From contig DAIDGZ010000154.1 of NCBI GenBank assembly GCA_027452125.1, positions 1-43,782 of the forward strand: a DNA stretch of 43,782 bases, in the 5' to 3' direction. The DNA is from Acidobacteriaceae bacterium (GTDB taxonomy: Bacteria; Acidobacteriota; Terriglobia; Terriglobales; Acidobacteriaceae). Shown here piece by piece: positions 1 to 7,485 of this stretch. Every line of letters starts with the position of its first letter. Positions within the stretch are counted from its first letter, which is position 1. The notes beneath the pieces are model-generated. The model made no database searches, was not told the DNA's origin, and saw nothing but the letters and a program-made list of their open reading frames with translations. Made by a program: the position numbers and the translations under genes.

Positions 1-468
1 GGCAACCTGCGCGCCTTCATCCAGGCCAAGCTGCGCAACCTGAGGTCCGGCGCGATGTTTGAGCACCGCTTCCGCTCTGCCGACGCCATCGAGAAGGTTG
101 TGGTGGACGAAGTGGCGATGGAGTTCCTGTACGCCGACGGCGACGACTACTACTTTATGAACCCGGAGAACTACGAGCAGACCATGCTCAAGGCCTCCAC
201 CCTGGGCGAAGCCGTGGAATACCTGACGCCGAACCTGCAGATTCACGTCAGCTACCACGACGGTCAGGCCGTGGGCATCGAACTGCCCACCTTTGTGGAA
301 CTCACCGTGGTCGAGACCGAGCCGGGCCTTAAGTCCGCCACCGCTTCCAGCGTGACCAAGCCGGCCAAGATGGAAACCGGCCTTGTGGTGCAGGTGCCGC
401 CCTTCATCAACGAGGGCGAGAAGATCCGCGTCGACACCAGCGAAGGCGCCTACCTGAGCCGCGCGTAA
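1..468 (+). CDS. efp: Elongation factor P, 5'-truncated by window edge
   Basis: Elongation factor P binds between the P and E sites of the ribosome and relieves stalling at consecutive prolines. The frame is open from base 1 and 155 residues are visible, against about 185-190 for the family, so roughly the first 32 residues lie outside the window. The visible part begins in the domain I loop (GNLRAF), continues with the KLRNLRSG and FRSAD region, the conserved DGDDYYFMNPENYEQ stretch of domain II, and ends with the C-terminal domain III signature (KIRVDTSEGAYLSRA). Aligning the loop to E. coli PGKGQAF puts Asn at the position of the modified Lys34, assuming the missing preceding residues are Pro-Gly or similar. 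An efficient terminator follows directly. Identification is very secure; only the start is unseen. Confidence 0.96.
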   Translation, partial: GNLRAFIQAKLRNLRSGAMFEHRFRSADAIEKVVVDEVAMEFLYADGDDYYFMNPENYEQTMLKASTLGEAVEYLTPNLQIHVSYHDGQAVGIELPTFVELTVVETEPGLKSATASSVTKPAKMETGLVVQVPPFINEGEKIRVDTSEGAYLSRA

Positions 469-483
469 GCCACTGAATTCCTG

Positions 484-535
484 AAAAAGCCCCATCGTCG
501 CCTGTTCCCGGGGACCGCCGACGATGGGGCTTTTT
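484..535 (+). terminator. Rho-independent terminator of efp, bidirectional
   Basis: A perfect 17-bp inverted repeat (484-500 with 519-535) starts with five A and ends with five T around a GC-rich core, with an 18-nt loop. It lies 16 nt after the efp stop codon. The A-run on one side and T-run on the other would let it work in both directions. Confidence 0.93.
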
Positions 536-561
536 CTTTGGCAACTCCTTCGGGATGCAAG

Positions 562-594
562 AAAAGAGGTCACAGCCGCACAAGCTGTGACCTC
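562..594 (-). terminator. Rho-independent terminator of serA
   Basis: An 11-bp perfect stem (566-576 with 584-594) is followed, reading the minus strand, by TTTT (565-562). It lies 22 nt downstream of the serA stop codon. Together with the efp terminator it separates the two convergent genes. Confidence 0.85.
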
Positions 595-615
595 GAGTGA
601 TTCGCTCAGCTACGC

Positions 616-2442
616 TTACTTGCCGTTGCGCAGGCTCACCGGACGCGCTTCCAGCAGGGCCGGAATCGTCTTCAGGCTCTCCAGCACCTCATCCGGCGCC
701 GGTGCATCGATCTGCACCACCGCCAGCGCCTTCACCGGATCGGCGCCTCCGCGCTCACGGCCCAGGGCGAAGTTGGCAATGTTCACGCCGTGCTGCCCGA
801 GGATGGTGCCGATGCGGCCGATAACGCCGGGGACGTCGAGGTTGCGGCAGACCAGCAGGTTGCCCTCGAGCGGCGCCTCGATGTCGATGCCGTCGAACTC
901 CAGCAGGCGGGGCTGCTCGCCGTGGATCACGGTCGCCGCGGCCCGGCTGATGCCGTCCGCCGTGCGCAGTTGGACTGAGAGCACCGTGGCGCCGCCGCCG
1001 CGCGAGCTCTCCTGCTTCTCCTCGTGCACGCGGATGCCGCGCTCCTGCGCGATGGCTGCTGCGTTGATGCGGTTCACATTCTCCAGGCCTTCCAGCAGAG
1101 CCGCGATGGCCGCGTTGCGCACCAGCTCGGTCTTGGCCTCGGCCAGCGCGCCGCCGTACACCAGGTCAATGCCCTCGATGCCGCTTTTGCCGGCCTGCGC
1201 CAGGAAGGAGCCCACACGAGCCGCCAGATCGATGTAGGGAGCCAGCTGCACGTACTCTTCGTGGGAGAGCGACGGCAGGTTCACCGCGTTCTGCACCACG
1301 CCGAGCTTCAGGTACTCGCGCACCTGCTGCGCAATCTGCACACCCACGGCCTCCTGCGCCTCCGCGGTGGAGCCGGCGATGTGCGGGGTCAGGATCACGT
1401 TGTCCATGCCGAAGAACGGGCTGTCCTTGGGAGGCTCCACGGTGAACACATCCAGCGCCGCACCGCCCACGTCGCCGCTCTTCAGCGCCGCCGCCAGCGC
1501 GCCTTCGTCCACCAGCTCGCCACGGGCGCAATTCACAATACGCACGCCCTTCTTCATGGTGGCCAGGGTCTTGGCGTTAATGATGCCGGCGGTCTGCGGG
1601 GTCAGGCCCACATGCAGCGTCAGATAATCGGCCTGCGCAAATAGCTCCTCCACTGTCACCAGGCGGATGCCGTTTTCACGCGCTACCGCAGCAGAGACAA
1701 ACGGATCGGAGCCGATCAGCTCCACGCCAAAGGCGCGGGCGCGCTTGGCCACTTCCAGGCCGATGCGGCCCAGGCCGAGAATACCCAGCGATTTGCCGCG
1801 CAGCTCGCTGCCCTGCAGATTCTTCTTTTCCCACCGGCCGGCGTGCATGCCGGTGTTGGCCACAGACAGCTTGCGGGCCAGGGTAATCATCAGGCCCAGG
1901 GTCAGCTCAGCCACGGCCACGGCGTTGGCGCCGGGCGTATTCATCACCACGATGCCGCGGCGGGTGGCTGCGTCGGCATCGATGTTGTCCACGCCCACAC
2001 CGGCGCGGCCAATCACGCGCAGCTTCGGGGCGTGCTCCAGCAGCGCATCGTCCACCTGCACGGCGGAGCGCACCACCAGGGCATCGGCATCGGCCAGCGC
2101 GGCGGGCAGGCCGTCGGGCAGCTTGTCGTGCGTCAGAACTTCCCATCCCGGCTCGGCCGCAAACACGGCCAGTGTTGCCGGGGAAACCTTCTCAGCCAGA
2201 ACTACCTTCATCGCGTCTCCTCTGCTGTTCCCTGCGGTTGCGTACTCATCAAAGCGAATATTGTGTTTTTCGCACAGCATCTCAAACATGCGCACAACAG
2301 CGGCGTGCGGCTTGCCCTCGCCGCGCTCATACTTGGTCAGCGAGTTGGGATGCACTCCCAACTGCTCGGCCATCTGGTACTGGTAGAGGTCAAGCTGCCG
2401 TCGCGCGATGATCAGCTTTTCCCCAAATGTGAGTTCAGCCAT
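616..2442 (-). CDS. serA: D-3-phosphoglycerate dehydrogenase with in-frame N-terminal XRE helix-turn-helix
   Basis: SerA oxidises 3-phosphoglycerate to 3-phosphohydroxypyruvate, the first step of serine synthesis. The enzyme part starts at an internal Met (codon at 2211-2209) and is 531 residues, the normal length of the long SerA type. It shows the NAD-binding GLGRIG motif, the NCARGELVDE (catalytic Arg) and TPHIAGST (catalytic His) motifs, then the intervening ASB domain and a C-terminal ACT domain (LDVPGVIGRIGTILGQHGVN). Upstream, in the same frame and with no stop codon, 77 codons encode an XRE-type HTH (EQLGVHPNSLTKYERGEGKP). Both possible starts have a Shine-Dalgarno: AAGGAA before 2442 and AGAGGAGA before 2211. 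The locus may therefore make a 608-residue fusion, a 531-residue SerA, or both. It follows an aminotransferase gene on the same strand, probably as an operon. Confidence 0.95.
   Translation of the reverse strand: MAELTFGEKLIIARRQLDLYQYQMAEQLGVHPNSLTKYERGEGKPHAAVVRMFEMLCEKHNIRFDEYATAGNSRGDAMKVVLAEKVSPATLAVFAAEPGWEVLTHDKLPDGLPAALADADALVVRSAVQVDDALLEHAPKLRVIGRAGVGVDNIDADAATRRGIVVMNTPGANAVAVAELTLGLMITLARKLSVANTGMHAGRWEKKNLQGSELRGKSLGILGLGRIGLEVAKRARAFGVELIGSDPFVSAAVARENGIRLVTVEELFAQADYLTLHVGLTPQTAGIINAKTLATMKKGVRIVNCARGELVDEGALAAALKSGDVGGAALDVFTVEPPKDSPFFGMDNVILTPHIAGSTAEAQEAVGVQIAQQVREYLKLGVVQNAVNLPSLSHEEYVQLAPYIDLAARVGSFLAQAGKSGIEGIDLVYGGALAEAKTELVRNAAIAALLEGLENVNRINAAAIAQERGIRVHEEKQESSRGGGATVLSVQLRTADGISRAAATVIHGEQPRLLEFDGIDIEAPLEGNLLVCRNLDVPGVIGRIGTILGQHGVNIANFALGRERGGADPVKALAVVQIDAPAPDEVLESLKTIPALLEARPVSLRNGK
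2212..2223 (-). promoter_or_regulatory. Internal ribosome binding site inside the XRE-SerA frame
   Basis: Reading the minus strand, AGAGGAGA (2223-2216) is followed by CGCG and the ATG at 2211. This is a strong Shine-Dalgarno at near-ideal spacing, exactly where SerA homology begins. It argues that SerA is also initiated internally. Confidence 0.7.
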
Positions 2443-2562
2443 GGGTTCCTTCCACGTGGGCGTTGCTCGCGGTGTTCGCCGCGCTTCGCGCGTGTGAGCG
2501 GAGTCAGAAGAGCCGGATCGCCGTACTGACTTCGCCAGCTCCGCTCACTCCGCTGCCGTCTT

Positions 2563-3738
2563 TTACGCCTTTGCCGCTTCCGCGTACACCTTCTGCGCGG
2601 CTGCCACTGCCGTGCCGTACTCCACGGGCAGCTTCAATACGTCCTTGGCGATGTGCTCCATCGCGGCCAGCAGGGCTACGGTGTCCAGGTAATCAAAGAA
2701 GCCGAGATGCGCCACGCGGAAGATCTGCCCCTTCATCGAGCCCTGGCCGTTGGCGATCACCGCGGCAAAGCGCGACTTGAGCGCCTTGACCACGTCGCTC
2801 GAATCCAGCCCCTCGGGCACCGCCACCGCAGTGGCTGCCGCTGAAGGCGAATCGGGCGAGAACAGCTTGAAGCCCAGCGCCACCAGGCCCGCGCGGGTCG
2901 CCGCAGCGTTGGTGATCGCGTTGTTGACCAGCGCGATGCGGCCCTTCTCCAGATCGCCACCCGCCTGGCCGGCGATGTAGTCGAGCGCCGCGCCGAGACC
3001 GGCAATCAAAGCCACCGAAGGCGTGTACGCGCTCTCGCCCTTGACCGCGTTCTTGCGCTCCTTGCGCAGGTCGAAGTAGTAGCGCGGATTCTTGGAGGCA
3101 TCCATCGCCTTCCACGCCTTCTCGCTCACGCTCAGATAGGCCAGACCCGGAGGAATCATCACGGCCTTCTGCGAGCCGCCGATCAGAATATCGATGCCCC
3201 ATCCGTCCACATCAAAGTGCGTGGTGCCCAGGCCGGTGATGCCGTCCACCACCAGGATCGCCTCCGGAGCCACCTCGTCGCGCAGCCTGGCGACAGCCTG
3301 CACGTCGTGGTTGGTTGCCGTGGAGGTCTCCGAGGCCTGCAAGTAGATGGCCTTGGTATCCGGCTTCAAAGCCGCCTTGATCGCGGCCAGCTGGAAGGTC
3401 TGCCCGTAAGGCGCCTCAACCACATCCGCCTGGCATCCAAAGGCCTTCACCAGGTCCACCCAGCGCTCGCCAAACTTGCCCGCCGTCAGCACCAGAACGC
3501 GGTCGCCGGGCGAGGTCAGGTTCGAAACCGAAGCCTCCATGGCGCCTGTGCCGGAGCAGGCCAGCAGCAGCACATCATTCTGCGTGCCGACAAACACCTT
3601 CAACTGCGCCAGCACCTTCTGGTAGAGGGCGCGGAACTCAGGGGTGCGGTGGTGGATATCCGCCGCAGCCATGGCAAACTGTGCAGCGGGAAGCAGCGGG
3701 GTCGGGCCGGGGGTGAACAGGCGAGTTTTGCGAATCAT
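2563..3738 (-). CDS. Class V PLP-dependent aminotransferase (alanine-glyoxylate/serine-pyruvate type)
   Basis: A fold-type I, class V aminotransferase of 391 residues. Visible marks are the N-terminal FTPGPTPLLP, HHRTPEF, the cofactor-loop ACSGTGAMEASV, the Asp of ILVVDGITGLG, and the PLP-lysine motif GGSQKAVMIPPGLAYLSV. Family members act as alanine-glyoxylate, serine-glyoxylate or serine-pyruvate transaminases. In some lineages relatives serve as phosphoserine aminotransferase, and the position 120 bp before serA on the same strand makes that role likely here (inference). The start at 3738 is chosen over an upstream Met because GGGAGGA lies just before it and TPGPTP then falls at the usual distance. 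A sigma-70-like promoter lies at 3785-3813. Confidence 0.9.
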   Translation of the reverse strand: MIRKTRLFTPGPTPLLPAAQFAMAAADIHHRTPEFRALYQKVLAQLKVFVGTQNDVLLLACSGTGAMEASVSNLTSPGDRVLVLTAGKFGERWVDLVKAFGCQADVVEAPYGQTFQLAAIKAALKPDTKAIYLQASETSTATNHDVQAVARLRDEVAPEAILVVDGITGLGTTHFDVDGWGIDILIGGSQKAVMIPPGLAYLSVSEKAWKAMDASKNPRYYFDLRKERKNAVKGESAYTPSVALIAGLGAALDYIAGQAGGDLEKGRIALVNNAITNAAATRAGLVALGFKLFSPDSPSAAATAVAVPEGLDSSDVVKALKSRFAAVIANGQGSMKGQIFRVAHLGFFDYLDTVALLAAMEHIAKDVLKLPVEYGTAVAAAQKVYAEAAKA

Positions 3739-3784
3739 GATTCCTCCCAGAGGGTTGGAGCGAAGATGGGTCGTGCGCAATCAC

Positions 3785-3813
3785 AGAATACACAAGTTTG
3801 TGGTTTTTGTGAA
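3785..3813 (-). promoter_or_regulatory. Sigma-70-like promoter of the aminotransferase-serA unit, with palindrome in spacer
   Basis: On the minus strand TTCACA (3813-3808) and TATTCT (3790-3785) are separated by exactly 17 nt, predicting transcription start near 3778 and a leader of about 40 nt. The spacer contains an inverted repeat CACAAGTTTGTG (3791-3802 on the plus strand; arms CACAA/TTGTG), a plausible operator. Confidence 0.6.
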
Positions 3814-3905
3814 TTTCGATTTAAGAATCTTTCGCGAATACCGGCCGGACGCGTCCAGGTAGCCAACACTGCAACGCTAACCGGGCGTCTGAACGACGCC
3901 AAACG

Positions 3906-3939
3906 CAAAGAGCCCTCCGGTTTCCGGGAGAGCTCTTTG
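3906..3939 (-). terminator. Hairpin terminator after the FecR-domain gene
   Basis: CAAAGAGC (3906-3913) pairs with GCTCTTTG (3932-3939), and an imperfect GC-rich inner stem closes on a TTT loop. It lies about 45 nt downstream of the FecR gene stop codon. The trailing T-tract is weak, so direction is uncertain. Confidence 0.6.
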
Positions 3940-3985
3940 GCTATACTTCGTATTTTCTTGTGCTTACAGCAGTATCTGAACGAGT

Positions 3986-5053
3986 TTACCTGCGTCCGCC
4001 GCCGCCGCCGTGGAAGCTACCGCCGCCACCGCCATGAAAGCCGCCTCCGCCGAAGCTACCGCCTCGGAAACCGCCACCGCTGAAGCCACCGTGGAAGCCA
4101 TTGTTGCCGGGAGTGCCGCCCATCCGGCCGGGGATGGTGACATGATTCTGTCCGGCAGCGCCGCGATAACCACCATAGGGAGCCCGATTGCCCATACGGT
4201 CGCCATCTCCATCCCGGAACCCATAGCCGCCATAGTAGCCGCCATAAAAGCCCGGGCCCCAACCGCCGCCCCATCCCCACCAGGGGTTGTAGTATCCCCA
4301 GCCGAACGGGCTATAGAACGGATCCATGCCGATATAGGTGTAGCCCAAGCCGTACGGATCCCAATACCAGCCGGGACCAAAGCCGGACTCATCGGCATAT
4401 TCCTGGGCAATGGAGCGGTTCTCCTGTGCCAGGTAGCGCGAGCGGAGGCTGCTCCAGCGGAAGAGCCCATCCTCTGCATCCTTGGTATTAAAGCCGCGAG
4501 GATGCAGGCGGGTGCTGGCATCCAGCAGCAGCATGTGGTGCTGCTTGACCGTGATCGGCTTGCCGGCGGTCTGCTCCACCTGGGCCTTGCCGGAGAAGAC
4601 CAGCACGGTGGGATGGCCAGCTTCGAACTCGTAAAAGCCGGTCTTGAGCAGCCGCGTGGTTACGCCGCCATCCATCACTTCGAGATCGTTTTGCTCGAAG
4701 AGCTGATCGACCTCAAGACCGGCTTTGCCTTGCAGCAACTCAACCTGCGTCTGCACAATATCCGGCGAGACCATCCGGACTGCGCTCTGTCGACCTACCC
4801 GCAGAAAGACGCCCGGGGTCAGCAGAACCTCAGCCCTGCCCTGCCCGGTATGCAGCACATCGCCCTGCTGCATCACAACACTCCCCACACTCTTGTTATT
4901 CAGGGCTCGGCCCGCGAGTGTGACCTGTCCCTCTACGTAGTTCAGCATTCCGGGGCGCGCCTGGTCCTGCGCGGAGGCTGCAACGCAGAGAGAACCCAAG
5001 GCAAGAAGAGCAAGCATTGACATTCTTATGAGATTGGGCTGTCGGCTCATCAT
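3986..5053 (-). CDS. Secreted FecR-domain protein with glycine-rich tail
   Basis: The 356-residue product begins with a signal peptide (hydrophobic LALLALGSLCVAASA), followed by a FecR-type beta domain: YVEGQVTLAGRAL, QGDVLHTGQGRAEVLLTPGVFLRVG, then a second repeat-like part with EFEAGHPTVLVFSGKAQVE. After a KDAEDGLFRWSSLRSRYLAQEN segment the chain becomes rich in Gly, Tyr and Trp (about residues 230-300) and ends in Gly/Phe/His/Ser repeats and GGRR. Classical FecR transduces iron-citrate signals to a sigma factor, but no ECF sigma or TonB receptor gene is adjacent, so a signalling role is not supported; a surface or envelope role is possible. Start chosen at the ATG ATG pair (5053/5050), with GAGGG about 10 nt upstream; the longer frame would bury the signal peptide. 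Confidence 0.8.
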   Translation of the reverse strand: MMSRQPNLIRMSMLALLALGSLCVAASAQDQARPGMLNYVEGQVTLAGRALNNKSVGSVVMQQGDVLHTGQGRAEVLLTPGVFLRVGRQSAVRMVSPDIVQTQVELLQGKAGLEVDQLFEQNDLEVMDGGVTTRLLKTGFYEFEAGHPTVLVFSGKAQVEQTAGKPITVKQHHMLLLDASTRLHPRGFNTKDAEDGLFRWSSLRSRYLAQENRSIAQEYADESGFGPGWYWDPYGLGYTYIGMDPFYSPFGWGYYNPWWGWGGGWGPGFYGGYYGGYGFRDGDGDRMGNRAPYGGYRGAAGQNHVTIPGRMGGTPGNNGFHGGFSGGGFRGGSFGGGGFHGGGGGSFHGGGGGRR

Positions 5054-5246
5054 TTTTCTAATACCCTCACACCTCTTTGAACGCGATCCGCAGGAAAAAG
5101 TTCTGCATGGTACGACCATCCAAATGCAACCTGCTTTTCATCCTGCGAAAAATACACCGCCCCGCTTGCCAGCCCGATCGGCCACAGAGCCTGTATTCAC
5201 CATACGCCACAACGATTCGTTACTATTGCACAAGAGGAAGAGATTT

Positions 5247-5729
5247 ATGTCAGAAGCGGGTGAGTTGGAAGCCCTTATCAGTCAGCAGGTTGTTGTGGCC
5301 ATGAAGGCCCACGACGCGGAGCGCACCGGCACGCTGCGCCTGATCAAGACCGCGCTCAAGAACAAGGCCATCGACAAGCGCGCCCCGCTCACGCAGGCGG
5401 AGAGCGAACAGGTGCTGGCCACCATGATCAAGCAGCGCCGCGACTCTATCGAGCAGTTCACCAAGGGCAACCGTCCTGAACTGGCGGCGAAAGAGGCCTC
5501 CGAGATCGTTGTGATCGAGGAGTTCCTGCCCAAGGCGCTTGATGAAGTTGCCCTGGCAGCGCTGATTCAAGAGGCTGTCGGCGAGGTGACTGCCGCATCA
5601 GGCCAGAAGCCCGGCCCGAAGGAGATGGGCGCGGTGATGAAGGCTGTGCAGGCCAAATTGCAGGCAAAGAGCGTGCGCGCCGAGGGCCGGGTGGTCAGCG
5701 ACCTGGTGAAGAAGGCGCTGGCCGGCTAG
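5247..5729 (+). CDS. GatB/YqeY domain protein
   Basis: A 160-residue protein of the YqeY family, which shares the tail domain of the GatB subunit of Asp/Glu-tRNA amidotransferase; the precise role of stand-alone members is not settled. Visible family marks are the helical N-terminal half (MKAHDAERTGTLRLIKTALKN, KQRRDSIEQF, ELAAKEASEI), the IEEFLPKALDE linker, and the C-terminal KPGPKEMGAVMKAV segment. Start at 5247 follows the strong Shine-Dalgarno GAGGAAGAG; a longer frame upstream has no support. The transporter gene begins about 33 nt after the stop, so the two may be co-transcribed. Confidence 0.9.
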   Translation: MSEAGELEALISQQVVVAMKAHDAERTGTLRLIKTALKNKAIDKRAPLTQAESEQVLATMIKQRRDSIEQFTKGNRPELAAKEASEIVVIEEFLPKALDEVALAALIQEAVGEVTAASGQKPGPKEMGAVMKAVQAKLQAKSVRAEGRVVSDLVKKALAG

Positions 5730-5762
5730 AGCGGCGCATCTCTGCTGCCGGGCAGTGCCCCC

Positions 5763-7442
5763 GTGCGCGCCTGGCTTCGATTCGTGTGGCGGGCCGGGAA
5801 TTCCGCGCTGCAAGCCACCCGTGAAAGCTACTGGACCCCCTTGGAACCGGCCGGCAAAGCACAATACGAGGCAATCGATCGGGCCTGGAAGCCTAGCCAT
5901 AACGTCTGGCTGATTGCCTTCTCGGTCATGCTGGCCACCTTCATGGAGGTGCTCGACACCTCCGTGGCCACCGTTTCGCTGCCGCATATCGCCGGAAACC
6001 TCTCCGCCACAACCGACGAGTCCACCTGGGTCCTCACCAGTTATCTCATCTCCAACGCTATTGTTCTTCCCTCATCCGGGTGGCTCAGCAATATGCTGGG
6101 GCGCAGGCGCTATCAGCTTCTCTCGGTTTGCCTCTTCACGCTGGCCAGCATGTGGTGCGGCGCAGCCACCAGCCTGGGCATGCTGATTGCGGCGCGCGTA
6201 CTGCAGGGCGCAGCCGGCGGCGGGCTGCAACCGGTATCCCAGGCGGTGCTGCTGGAGAGTTTTCCCGTGCAGAAGCGCGGCCAGGCGATGGCGGTCTATG
6301 GCATGGGCATTATCGTCTCGCCGCTACTGGGCCCGCTGATGGGCGGCTGGATCACGGATAACTACTCCTGGCGCTGGATCTTCTACATCAACGTGCCCAT
6401 CGGCATCCTCGCCCTGTTCATGATCTACACCTTCGTCGAGGATCCGCCGTATATCGGCCGCAACACAGACCGCCGCATCGACTACATCGGCTTTGGCCTG
6501 CTCGCGCTGGCTCTTACCGCTCTGCAAACGGTCTTTGACAAGGGCCAGGAGGCAGACTGGTTTTCTGCCCTCTGGGTACGGTGGTTTGTCGCCATTGCGG
6601 CCGTGTCGCTGGTCGCCTTCGTCGTGCATGAGCTCACCACTCCTGCGCCGCTGGTGAATCTGCGCGTGCTGATCAACCGCAACCTGGCCACCGGCACCTT
6701 CCTCATCGGCCTGCTGGGCGTCATCATCTATGGCACCACTGCGATTCTCCCGCTCTTTTTGCAGGAGCTTATCGGCTACACCGCCTACAGCAGCGGCATG
6801 GCCGTGGCGCCACGCGGCATAGGCGCCATTCTTTCCATGATGATCGCCGCGCGGCTGGTGGGCCGATGGGACGAGCGCCTGCTGATTACCATCGGCGTAC
6901 TGATCCGCGCCGCATCTCTGTTTATGCTGGGCGACCTGAACCTGACCATGAGCATGGGCAGCGTAGTCTGGCCCAATATCGTGAATGGATTTGCCAACGG
7001 CTTTCTCTTTGTGCCGCTGACCACGCTCACCATGAAGACCCTGCCCAATGAGTTGATGGGTGCGGGCACCGGCCTCTACAACCTGCTGCGGAACCTGGGC
7101 GCCAGCCTGGGCATCTCCATGGTCACCACGCTGCTCACCCGCGGCGAACAGGCGCACCAGAACTTCCTCGCCGCCCATCTGAACCTCAGCGATCCCGTCT
7201 ACTGGAGCACGCTGCAAAAGCTGAAACATTTTCTCGGGCTGCAGATGGGCACAGCCAACTCCAGCCATGCCGCCCTGGGCCTGCTCTACCGCAACCTGCA
7301 GCAACAGGCTGCGCTGTGCTCGTATATCGACGACTTTCGGTTGCTCGGCTACCTGAGCCTCACCTGCCTGCCGTTTCTGCTGCTCTTTCGCAATGTGAAA
7401 GGCAGGAAGCCTGAGCGGCAAGTTCGCGGTCGCTCTGCGTGA
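5763..7442 (+). CDS. DHA2-family MFS drug/H+ antiporter (EmrB/QacA type)
   Basis: A 559-residue inner-membrane exporter with the pattern of 14 transmembrane helices expected for DHA2 proteins. Visible signatures are MLATFMEVLDTSVATVSLPHIAG (motif D1 region, helix 1), GWLSNMLGRRRY (motif A), RVLQGAAGGGLQPV (motif B) and GPLMGGWITDNYSWRWIFYINVPIG (motif C and following). Such proteins expel drugs or toxic metabolites, usually with an HlyD-type partner and an outer membrane channel; neither is adjacent here. The start is uncertain: 5763 is GTG with no clear Shine-Dalgarno, and no ATG exists before helix 1, so TTG or GTG codons a little downstream are alternatives. The substrate cannot be told from sequence. 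Confidence 0.9.
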   Translation: MRAWLRFVWRAGNSALQATRESYWTPLEPAGKAQYEAIDRAWKPSHNVWLIAFSVMLATFMEVLDTSVATVSLPHIAGNLSATTDESTWVLTSYLISNAIVLPSSGWLSNMLGRRRYQLLSVCLFTLASMWCGAATSLGMLIAARVLQGAAGGGLQPVSQAVLLESFPVQKRGQAMAVYGMGIIVSPLLGPLMGGWITDNYSWRWIFYINVPIGILALFMIYTFVEDPPYIGRNTDRRIDYIGFGLLALALTALQTVFDKGQEADWFSALWVRWFVAIAAVSLVAFVVHELTTPAPLVNLRVLINRNLATGTFLIGLLGVIIYGTTAILPLFLQELIGYTAYSSGMAVAPRGIGAILSMMIAARLVGRWDERLLITIGVLIRAASLFMLGDLNLTMSMGSVVWPNIVNGFANGFLFVPLTTLTMKTLPNELMGAGTGLYNLLRNLGASLGISMVTTLLTRGEQAHQNFLAAHLNLSDPVYWSTLQKLKHFLGLQMGTANSSHAALGLLYRNLQQQAALCSYIDDFRLLGYLSLTCLPFLLLFRNVKGRKPERQVRGRSA

Positions 7443-7476
7443 TCCCGGCCTGCAATGCAGAACAACGATCACGCAG
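7435..7476. terminator. Possible hairpin between convergent genes
   Basis: CTGCGTGATC (7435-7444) and GATCACGCAG (7467-7476) form a 10-bp inverted repeat between the convergent MFS and GH95 genes. No T-tract follows on either side, so it may be a weak or factor-assisted terminator. Confidence 0.4.
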
Positions 7477-7485
7477 CGCCTTGAA

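Noticed and set aside
2494-2548. Inverted repeat GTGAGCGGAG/CTCCGCTCAC between the aminotransferase and serA as a terminator
   Set aside because: The loop is 35 nt, there is no T-tract, and the two genes are probably co-transcribed. It may be a minor structure.
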